A stretch of 5,306 nucleotides of DNA from Candidatus Cloacimonas sp. 4484_140 (GTDB lineage: Bacteria > Cloacimonadota > Cloacimonadia > JGIOTU-2), in the NCBI GenBank assembly GCA_002049945.1, contig MVCT01000112.1, forward strand, positions 1-5,306, read 5' to 3'. Positions within the stretch are counted from its first letter, which is position 1, and each line of letters begins with the position of its first letter. The notes beneath the pieces were generated by a model. The model had not been told where the DNA came from and ran no database searches. It was given only the letters and a program-made list of their open reading frames with translations. A program made the position numbers and the translations under genes. Below are positions 1-4,146 of the stretch, one piece after another.

Positions 1-3
1 TAT

Positions 4-100
4 GTTATTCTCGACCATGCCCAACTTGATTGGGTATCTGGAATCCAGTATTCTCACCTTCTACGAATTCCATATTAAAAATAATGGATGAAGTCCATTA
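4..100. repeat. GGAATCCAG-type dispersed hairpin repeat, copy 1
   Basis: The left part is a hairpin: CCCAA (20-24), loop CTTGA, TTGGG (30-34), extended by weaker pairs (17-19 with 35-37) and by ATTC (7-10) with GAAT (41-44). It continues through GGAATCCAGTATT (40-52) to a second hairpin TAATGGA-TGAAG-TCCATTA (82-100). Positions 40-97 match positions 495-551 in layout: the same GGAATCCAGTATT at the left, a shared TTCT..GAA.TCCAT in the middle, and GATGAAGTCCA at the right, at nearly the same spacing (58 against 57 nt). Elements of the form ATTCCC...GGGAATCCAG are common dispersed extragenic repeats in many bacteria. The similarity here is seen directly; the family assignment is from general knowledge. 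Confidence 0.65.
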
Positions 101-189
101 ATAAATTAATAGCGCGCAGATCCAAGCAGATTGAACTAATCCTCGCAGATAAATATTTTGTATTTAAATGTATTCTCATTTTGGAATTT

Positions 190-219
190 CTTGTCACAAG
201 TCGGAGAGCTTGTGATAAG
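190..219 (+). repeat. 30-nt hairpin repeat, forward copy
   Basis: An inverted repeat with 11-nt arms CTTGTCACAAG (190-200) and CTTGTGATAAG (209-219) around an 8-nt loop TCGGAGAG, with one non-complementary position between the arms. It has the same architecture as the hairpin at 241-270 read on the opposite strand, with CTTG and TAAG ends and a TCGsAGAG loop in both. Function unknown; it may be a dispersed repeat or part of a small structured element. Confidence 0.6.
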
Positions 220-240
220 TAATTCGTTGGCACATTACAA

Positions 241-270
241 CTTAAGACATGCTCTGCGACATGTCTCAAG
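241..270 (-). repeat. 30-nt hairpin repeat, inverted copy
   Basis: Arms CTTAAGACATG (241-251) and CATGTCTCAAG (260-270) flank the loop CTCTGCGA. Read on the minus strand the element begins CTTG, has loop TCGCAGAG and ends TAAG, like the 190-219 copy, but the inner seven stem pairs are different and still complementary. On the plus strand it is followed by TTTT and a T-rich tract, so it could also act as a weak transcription terminator for that strand. There is no plus-strand gene upstream in the window to need one. Confidence 0.6.
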
Positions 271-476
271 TTTTCAATAGAATTTAATTTATTTTATTCT
301 TTTTTTTCTAAATCAGTGTTCACACTGTTAAATAATAGCTTTGCTGTTCCTGCTTTGCAGGATTTCAAGGGGTAAATCTGCATCATCATTGTTAATTTGT
401 GTTCTATTATTCTCTGTTCCTGAGTAGTTTTCTTCACGACTGACGCGTGATTTTTACCACTAATAAAAACAAAAAT

Positions 477-570
477 GTCATTCCCTCGAAAGAGGGAATC
501 CAGTATTTTCGCATTCTCTGAACTCCATTGCCTGCTAACTGATGAAGTCCAGGAAAGTTTAGTGTTAGCA
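477..570. repeat. GGAATCCAG-type dispersed hairpin repeat, copy 2
   Basis: It starts with a perfect 8-bp stem and a GAAA tetraloop: ATTCCCTC (480-487), GAAA (488-491), GAGGGAAT (492-499). It continues GGAATCCAGTATT and ends in a wider inverted repeat, TGCTAAC (533-539) with GTTAGCA (564-570). Positions 495-551 parallel 40-97. Read on the minus strand the GAAA hairpin is followed four bases later by a T-rich run (477 down to about 461), so it could terminate the etfB transcript, although it lies some 270 nt beyond the stop codon. Confidence 0.65.
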
Positions 571-630
571 AAATATTAACTCAAGCAGAGATTGTAACAA
601 TAATTATTATTATCTTTCTCGGTGCTCTCT

Positions 631-665
631 GCCTGCCTCGGCGTAATGAAATGAAGACGGATGGT
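631..665 (+). repeat. 35-bp inverted repeat, left arm (flanks etfB)
   Basis: Matches the reverse complement of 1571-1605 at 31 of 35 positions by eye. The core GCCTGCCTCGGCGTA is identical in both arms, and GAAGACGG and TGGT are shared to its right. The two arms lie on either side of etfB in opposite orientation. Its G+C content is above that of the surrounding DNA, which suggests a dispersed repeat inserted into AT-rich intergenic sequence. Confidence 0.7.
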
Positions 666-689
666 GAATTCTTTTTGGTTTCGGTTCAC

Positions 690-720
690 CCTGTTAAATC
701 ATTTTTTTCTATTTAACTGG
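690..720. repeat. inverted repeat downstream of etfB
   Basis: Ten-base arms CCTGTTAAAT (690-699) and ATTTAACTGG (711-720), with one mismatch, flank an 11-nt loop dominated by T. It lies 50 nt past the etfB stop. The stem is AT-rich and no T run follows it on the minus strand, so it is not a canonical intrinsic terminator for etfB. Confidence 0.4.
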
Positions 721-769
721 GGTTTATCCTATTTATGGAATTTTGAACAGGGAATAACTGCAGCAGTTC

Positions 770-1549
770 TTAGCATAGCTCTTTCAGATATTCTGCGAGT
801 TTTTTCGCAACTTCTTCGGGCTCACCTTCGAGCATCATAGTTTTCTTTTCCAATGTTGGAGTATAAATTTTCTCAACACTTGTGGGAGAACCATTAAGTC
901 CAACTCTCGCCTCATCAAGATGTAGATCATCAAATGTCCAAACCGGTATTTCAGCTTTTTTTGCTTTCATTTTTGTTCGCAAAGAGGGCAGGCGCGGTTC
1001 ATTAATATCTTTAACAACAGTAAGCACGATCGGGAGTTGTGATTCAACCACATCAAAGCCATCCTCCATCATTCTATGAGCTACGATCTTTCCGTCTTCT
1101 ATAGAATCAATCTCTTTCACAAAAGCGATCTGCGGGATATCAAGATGACGTGCCACGCCCGGTCCGACCTGTGCCGTATCTCCGTCAATTGCTTGTTTGC
1201 CAAACAGAATTATATCATAATCGTCGAGTTTTCGTATCGCAGCGGAAAGCGTATAACTTGTTGCCAGAGTGTCCGAGCCGGCAAACTTTTTATCGGAAAT
1301 AAGAATTGCATTATCAGCTCCTATCGCCAGTGCTTCGCGCAAAGCATTTTCTACCTGAGGAGGTCCCATACTGATGACAGTCACAGTACCACCATGAGCT
1401 TCTTTAATGCGCAATGCTTCTTCCAATGCGTACATATCAAATGGGTTGATAATGCTTTCCACACCTTCACGAATAAGTGTATTGTCTTTCGGATTTATCT
1501 TAATATCAGTAGTATCCGGAACCTGCTTTATACAAACTATAATGTTCAT
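770..1549 (-). CDS. etfB: electron transfer flavoprotein, beta subunit
   Basis: EtfB pairs with EtfA to form a soluble FAD-carrying electron shuttle. It passes electrons between acyl-CoA or other dehydrogenases and a quinone, or NAD/ferredoxin in bifurcating types. The 259-residue length is normal. The N-terminus MNIIVCIKQVPDTTDIKI is the usual first strand of the nucleotide-binding fold. DGDTAQVGP at residues 122-130 is the conserved nucleotide (AMP or second FAD) loop. Residues 178-201 hold the ETF-beta signature VVKD..EPR.PSL..KMKAKKAEI. The C-terminal helix (241-259, EGEPEEVAKKLAEYLKEL) resembles that of clostridial, often bifurcating, EtfB, but I cannot assign the type from this alone. 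The start is supported by GGAG at 1557-1560, seven bases before ATG. Oddity: etfA is not adjacent. Downstream is 769 nt of gene-free DNA; upstream, 187 nt of repeats separate it from rmlA, which is not functionally related. Confidence 0.95.
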   Translation of the reverse strand: MNIIVCIKQVPDTTDIKINPKDNTLIREGVESIINPFDMYALEEALRIKEAHGGTVTVISMGPPQVENALREALAIGADNAILISDKKFAGSDTLATSYTLSAAIRKLDDYDIILFGKQAIDGDTAQVGPGVARHLDIPQIAFVKEIDSIEDGKIVAHRMMEDGFDVVESQLPIVLTVVKDINEPRLPSLRTKMKAKKAEIPVWTFDDLHLDEARVGLNGSPTSVEKIYTPTLEKKTMMLEGEPEEVAKKLAEYLKELC

Positions 1550-1570
1550 TTTATTTCTCCAATAATTTTA

Positions 1571-1605
1571 ACCACCCGTCTTCGTTACACTACGCCGAGG
1601 CAGGC
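1571..1605 (-). repeat. 35-bp inverted repeat, right arm (flanks etfB)
   Basis: Reverse-complement partner of 631-665 (31 of 35 positions). It sits just upstream of the etfB ribosome-binding site, so it lies within the probable leader or promoter region of etfB. The element is directly adjacent to the GGCAGGCGAAAA repeats, suggesting one composite dispersed element. Confidence 0.7.
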
Positions 1606-1730
1606 GAAAAACACCCTGATACAGTCGTTCCTCCTTACAGGGCAGGCGAAAAGCACGAAAAAGTTTTCAGAAAGATAATTTATTAATTTCATCAAATTTA
1701 TCGCGTCTTTCGCGGATTTCTTGGTTCATA
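1599..1730. repeat. composite repeat DNA between rmlA and etfB
   Basis: GGCAGGCGAAAAACAC (1599-1614) recurs as GGCAGGCGAAAAGCAC (1641-1656), 42 nt apart with one mismatch. Further right, on the minus strand, lies a 20-codon frame (1729 down to 1667) beginning seven bases past the rmlA stop: MNQEIRERRDKFDEINKLSF, stop. It has no ribosome-binding site. The same frame stays open past that stop (KLFRAFRLPCKEERLYQG...) across both GGCAGGCGAAAA copies and into the 35-bp repeat. The AACCAAGAAATCCGCGAAAG wording resembles the AACCACGAA/CGCGAAAG-type intergenic repeats seen in many bacterial genomes. I read this as decayed repeat sequence and do not annotate a gene. Confidence 0.5.
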
Positions 1731-1736
1731 TTATTT

Positions 1737-2810
1737 TTACATCGTACCCAGTATTTTATCATCAGATCCAAGAAGAAGAGCACAGTCATTCTTCAGATCA
1801 ATCGAGCTCAATTCTACATTTTTTCCAATGATACTTTCGACGATTTTGCCTTTTATATTCCGTATTATGGTATTTTCCATGATTATGGAATTTTCAATAT
1901 TAACATTTCTTATTTCAGAGCCGTTTCCAATGCACGTATTAGGAAGAAGTGTGGCGTTCTCGATCTCGCAATTATCACCGATGATCACCGGTCCTTTTAT
2001 AGTGCAGTTTCTCATTTTAGAACCTCTTCCAATATAAAATGTTCCGTCCAGAATGGAATCCTCATCAAGATCGCTTTCACCAGCAATGTGCCAGCCATTG
2101 AGTTTGCTGCACAGATACATGTTCGCATCGATAATATCCATCGATTTGCCTGTATCCAGCCATTTGCCATGAAGTATTTCGCCTTTGACTATCAAATCTT
2201 TATCTATAAGTCCCTGTATCGCATCGGTGATTTCGTACTCATTTCGCCAGGAAGGTTCGAGCTCATCTATCGCCTGAAATAAATCTTTATCAAAAATATA
2301 TACACCTGCAAGCGCCAGATTTGACAGAGGTTCTTTTGGTTTTTCTACGACTTTTATTATCCTATCTCCATCAAGAATTGCGACCCCGAAACGTTGCGGA
2401 TCATCCACTGCTTTCAAATTTATTATGCATGAGGGCTTTTCTTCATTATACCTGCGCACAAGATTTGTGAGGTCGTCTTCAAAAATATTATCACCGAGAA
2501 AGACCATAAAAGAATCATTTCCCACAAAATCCTGTCCCATTTTTACTGCATGGGCAAGTCCCTTTGGTTTATCCTGTACAATGTACGTGATCTTTGCCCC
2601 GAGTTGCGAGCCGTCACCGACCGTTTCTCGTATTTGTTCCTGCATATAGCCAACAATCAGTCCGATCTCAGTTATGCCTAGATTCACCAGTTTTTTAATG
2701 ATATGAAACACAATAGGCACGTTTGCCAAAGGTAAAATATGTTTTGGCATTGAGTATGTAAGTGGCTGCAGGCGCGTTCCTTTTCCTGCACAAAGGACCA
2801 ATGCTTTCAT
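1737..2810 (-). CDS. rmlA: long-form glucose-1-phosphate thymidylyltransferase (nucleotidyltransferase plus left-handed beta-helix)
   Basis: Probable cytoplasmic enzyme joining dTTP and glucose-1-phosphate to dTDP-glucose and pyrophosphate, the first step towards dTDP-rhamnose and other deoxysugars of surface polysaccharide. Residues 1-235 form the nucleotidyltransferase domain. AGKGTRLQPLT (8-18) is the phosphate-binding loop, MPKHILPLAN (21-30) holds a catalytic lysine (K23), GLAHAV is at 84-89, LGDNIF (105-110) carries metal ligand D107, VVEKPKEP is at 154-161, and GKWLDTG (215-221) carries D219. Residues ~250-340 show hexapeptide-like repeats (FYIGRGS, PVIIGDN, TCIGNGS, SIIGKNV) of a left-handed beta-helix. 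That C-terminal half marks the long StrD-like form, 357 residues here, against ~290 for the short RmlA. The helix can also mean acetyltransferase activity, or UTP or another sugar as substrate, so the exact sugar nucleotide is inferred. GGAGG at 2818-2822 lies seven bases before ATG. No rmlB, C or D neighbour is visible. Confidence 0.88.
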   Translation of the reverse strand: MKALVLCAGKGTRLQPLTYSMPKHILPLANVPIVFHIIKKLVNLGITEIGLIVGYMQEQIRETVGDGSQLGAKITYIVQDKPKGLAHAVKMGQDFVGNDSFMVFLGDNIFEDDLTNLVRRYNEEKPSCIINLKAVDDPQRFGVAILDGDRIIKVVEKPKEPLSNLALAGVYIFDKDLFQAIDELEPSWRNEYEITDAIQGLIDKDLIVKGEILHGKWLDTGKSMDIIDANMYLCSKLNGWHIAGESDLDEDSILDGTFYIGRGSKMRNCTIKGPVIIGDNCEIENATLLPNTCIGNGSEIRNVNIENSIIMENTIIRNIKGKIVESIIGKNVELSSIDLKNDCALLLGSDDKILGTM

Positions 2811-2843
2811 AGAAAAACCTCCGAAATTAACTTTGTTTGCGAC

Positions 2844-2872
2844 ATTTGAAATATAGCGATTCTGAGTGTCAA
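2844..2872 (-). promoter_or_regulatory. possible rmlA promoter
   Basis: On the minus strand TTGACA (2867-2872) is followed after 17 bases by TCAAAT (2844-2849), a four-of-six match to TATAAT. Transcription would start about 30 nt before the rmlA ATG. The -35 is perfect and the -10 weak; this is inferred from consensus only. Confidence 0.35.
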
Positions 2873-2890
2873 TGAATACGTTTTTTCAAT

Positions 2891-2958
2891 GTTTAAAGGT
2901 TTGAAAGTTAGAATGTTCGAAAGTTTCAAATTTCCAGTTTCAAATATCAAGTTTCAAA
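2891..2958. repeat. short tandem array of GTTTCAAA-type units
   Basis: Five 8-bp units stand head to tail at 2891-2930: GTTTAAAG, GTTTGAAA, GTTAGAAT, GTTCGAAA, GTTTCAAA. The period then becomes 14 bp: identical GTTTCAAA occurs at 2923, 2937 and 2951, with related six-base spacers TTTCCA and TATCAA. The array lies in the divergent region between rmlA and the transglutaminase-like gene, upstream of both. It may be a slippage-prone repeat or a cluster of binding sites. Confidence 0.7.
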
Positions 2959-2962
2959 AAGA

Positions 2963-2989
2963 TTGACGTCATGTGTGCTGAATTCTAAT
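2963..2989 (+). promoter_or_regulatory. possible promoter of the transglutaminase-like gene
   Basis: TTGACG (2963-2968) and TCTAAT (2984-2989) are each one base off consensus, but the 15-base spacer is short. An alternative -10, TATGAT at 3007-3012, has no good -35 partner. The eight bases TGACGTCA at 2964-2971 form a perfect palindrome. Confidence 0.3.
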
Positions 2990-3042
2990 TGCAACTGTGA
3001 ACTAAATATGATAATCCAAAAATAAAACAAGAGAGCATATTA

Positions 3043-3582
3043 ATGTCTGAGAATATTAAAAGATGGTTGGAGAATGGAGAACAAAGTAAGATCACAAAGC
3101 ATGTGAATGAGATCGTTTCTGAATTTAAAGGTAGTGATTTTGAAAAGATCATGAGCATTCTTAATTGGATGAACAAAAACCTGAAAAGATGCACTGATCA
3201 GGATAAAGTGCTGCAAATTTTTGCCACGAGAAATATCTCTGAAGTTTTAAAAGAAGCGTTGAGTACTGGATGTCATGATGATGCACTCATTTTTACAACA
3301 TTTTGTAGAGCAGTGGGAATTCCGGCAAAGTATGTGGTAGGCATCAGTAAACTTAATCCGAAAAACAGCGGTCATTGCGTTGTGGAACTATATCTGTACG
3401 GCAGGTGGATTCTTGTAGATCAGTCGAGGGGTAGTGTGTACATCGAACCAAAACGAAGCGATTTCTATAAAATGAATTTTATCGTAGGCAAGGGTTTGGA
3501 TTCATGGGATGTGGGCATAAGCTCTTTTAAAACATGGGAAGAGAAAGCTGATAAAATAATTGAACTTATTTCAAAAATATAG
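3043..3582 (+). CDS. transglutaminase-like cysteine protease-fold protein
   Basis: A 179-residue protein with the core of the transglutaminase-like superfamily. Members are cysteine peptidases, amidases or transglutaminases, and the substrate here cannot be predicted. The catalytic triad can be placed. C77 sits in STGCHDDALIFTTFCRAVGI (74-93), matching the usual G.C.D.A.L..A..RA.GIPA pattern. H111 lies in SGHCVVELYLYGRW (109-122), and D126 in ILVDQS. GIPAKYVVG (92-100) is the typical strand after the cysteine helix. An N-terminal ~70-residue helical part precedes the core. There is no signal peptide or membrane segment, so it is probably cytoplasmic, whereas many family members are exported or fused to other domains. 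A purine-rich CAAGAGAG at 3028-3034 lies about eight bases before ATG. It stands alone, divergent from rmlA, with the Hip locus following 182 nt later under its own promoter. Confidence 0.85.
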   Translation: MSENIKRWLENGEQSKITKHVNEIVSEFKGSDFEKIMSILNWMNKNLKRCTDQDKVLQIFATRNISEVLKEALSTGCHDDALIFTTFCRAVGIPAKYVVGISKLNPKNSGHCVVELYLYGRWILVDQSRGSVYIEPKRSDFYKMNFIVGKGLDSWDVGISSFKTWEEKADKIIELISKI

Positions 3583-3608
3583 ATGTTTTTTAGGAATCGT
3601 GAAATAAA

Positions 3609-3624
3609 TACTGATATTCCGGTA
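3609..3624. promoter_or_regulatory. operator-like dyad O1 upstream of hipB
   Basis: TACTGATATTCCGGTA has 5-nt arms TACTG and CGGTA around six bases, with one mismatch between arms. It begins 27 bases after the stop of the transglutaminase-like gene. It shares geometry and arm sequence with the dyads starting at 3670 and 3731, and is the most diverged in the spacer. Confidence 0.5.
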
Positions 3625-3669
3625 ATAATAGTACCCAATCTATATTTGCTATAGAAATAGTCAAAGTTA

Positions 3670-3685
3670 TACTGGAAAAACAGTA
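3670..3685. promoter_or_regulatory. operator-like dyad O2 upstream of hipB
   Basis: TACTGGAAAAACAGTA has perfectly complementary 5-nt arms TACTG/CAGTA around GAAAAA. It ends five bases before the probable -35 hexamer of hipB. With its flank it matches the O3 region (3731-3750) at 14 of 20 positions. HipB-type dimers bind such paired half sites (TATCC...GGATA in E. coli HipBA), so autorepression by HipB is the natural reading. Confidence 0.6.
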
Positions 3686-3690
3686 AATAC

Positions 3691-3720
3691 TTGACATGTT
3701 TTACAATTGCTTTCCAATAT
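3691..3720 (+). promoter_or_regulatory. probable hipB promoter
   Basis: A perfect -35 TTGACA (3691-3696) is followed after 18 bases by CAATAT (3715-3720), a poor -10. TATAGA at 3718-3723 is a better hexamer but is spaced 21 bases away. The core promoter lies between dyads O2 and O3, so a repressor on both sites would block polymerase. Confidence 0.45.
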
Positions 3721-3730
3721 AGACCATATT

Positions 3731-3746
3731 TGACGGAAAAGCGGTA
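3731..3746. promoter_or_regulatory. operator-like dyad O3 upstream of hipB
   Basis: TGACGGAAAAGCGGTA has the same layout as O2: 5-nt arms, spacer GAAAAG, then CGGTA and AAAT. The left arm is the most diverged. It lies just downstream of the expected transcription start and 18 bases before the hipB start codon. Confidence 0.55.
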
Positions 3747-3764
3747 AATTAATGGAGAAATCTC

Positions 3765-4007
3765 ATGTTAAATAAAATTGGCAGGATCGTTCGGTTTCAT
3801 CGAAAGCAGGCAGGAATCACACAAAAGCAACTTGCAGATTTAGCTGGAATTGGCAAAACAGCAGTCTTTGATATCGAGAATGGTAATAATAATTTTCGAG
3901 TAAAAACGTTAATTAATATATGTAAAATATTGAATATTACATTAAATTTCCGCACTTCCTATAAAAAAAGAAGAATATGTCTTTTCACACTTTCCTCCTT
4001 TTTTTGA
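3765..4007 (+). CDS. hipB: HipB-like HTH antitoxin/repressor, with out-of-frame C-terminal tail
   Basis: HipB-type proteins are small dimeric Xre-family DNA-binding proteins that repress their own hip operon and take part in neutralising the HipA/HipT kinase. Residues 5-60 form a complete HTH_3 domain, with GITQKQLADLAGIGKTAVFD (17-36) covering the helix-turn-helix and VKTLINICKILNITLNF the last helix and a strand. GGAG at 3754-3757 lies seven bases before ATG. The protein is normal to about residue 62. Residues 63-80 (RTSYKKRRICLFTLSSFF) have no family character: they are read, in another frame, from DNA that encodes conserved HipS residues. The native C-terminus thus seems replaced by a junction near 3946-3951. 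DNA binding should survive; the C-terminal contacts are in doubt. It heads the hipB-hipS-hipT locus and has three candidate operators upstream. Confidence 0.85.
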   Translation: MLNKIGRIVRFHRKQAGITQKQLADLAGIGKTAVFDIENGNNNFRVKTLINICKILNITLNFRTSYKKRRICLFTLSSFF

Positions 4008-4146
4008 TGGTTTACTGCCGGAAGGGATAATGCTGGAAGTACTTTTAAAAAAATTCAAAATCGATGCAGATGATTATTTCGGGCAATTACTGATCTTGGG
4101 AAATGACCTTGTAGGAGCAGTAACTGTGAGGGAGATAAAGACATGA
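3946..4146 (+). pseudogene. hipS: HipS (HipA N-terminal subdomain), 5'-truncated
   Basis: HipS corresponds to the N-terminal subdomain of HipA. In the tripartite HipBST system it is a separate small protein that counteracts the HipT kinase. This frame encodes 66 residues ending in TGA. Conserved parts are ISALPIKKEEY, then PPFFDGLLPEG (residues 17-27), then DYFGQLLILGNDLVGAVTV (43-61). By comparison with E. coli HipA (LSLSLPL ... FFDNLLP ... GRDSVGAVT) the spacing from LP to FFD is identical at 15 residues, so homology starts right at the left edge. The first ~40 residues are missing: TAA stands at 3943-3945, and the first in-frame ATG (4030) lies inside the conserved region. No start codon or ribosome-binding site serves the remnant. 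Its stop overlaps the hipT start as ATGA (4143-4146), the normal coupled arrangement. A deletion removing the hipB end and hipS beginning explains this best. Confidence 0.8.

Larger units (their letters stand above)
1..769. other. gene-free intergenic region rich in small repeats
   Basis: No reading frame in this stretch looks like a real protein; all frames are short and run through hairpin repeats. It contains two GGAATCCAG-type hairpin repeats, a pair of mirror-image hairpins, a perfect small palindrome CAGTGT-TC-ACACTG at 314-327, a small hairpin CCTGC-TTT-GCAGG at 349-361, a weak TCACG/CGTGA hairpin followed by five T at 434-455, and an inverted repeat at 690-720. The region lies downstream of etfB, exactly where an etfA gene would be expected, but I see no trace of EtfA. 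AATAATTATTATTAT-type low complexity occurs around 597-613. Confidence 0.75.

Noticed and set aside
75..269. 64-codon minus-strand frame in the left intergenic region
   Set aside because: It runs through both mirror-image hairpins, has no ribosome-binding site and no recognisable domain.
434..455. TCACG-N7-CGTGA hairpin followed by five T, as a terminator
   Set aside because: The stem has only five pairs and no plus-strand gene precedes it within the window.
756..768. AACTGC-A-GCAGTT directly after the etfB stop, as a terminator
   Set aside because: The loop would be a single base and no T tract follows on the minus strand.
1076..1678. 200-codon plus-strand frame
   Set aside because: It lies antisense over most of etfB and the repeat DNA; its product is rich in cysteine, serine and isoleucine without a family pattern. 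A shadow of the etfB codon structure.
1828..2649. Several plus-strand frames of 64-74 codons opposite rmlA
   Set aside because: All are antisense shadows of a strongly supported enzyme gene.
2891..2958. CRISPR-like array
   Set aside because: Units are 8-14 bp with no unique spacers of CRISPR length and no cas genes nearby.
3946..4146. Programmed ribosomal frameshift producing HipB-HipS as a designed event
   Set aside because: HipS homology (ISALPI) continues upstream of the A run in its own frame, and the normal hipB end and hipS start are missing; a deletion explains this better. Kept only as a slippage possibility.
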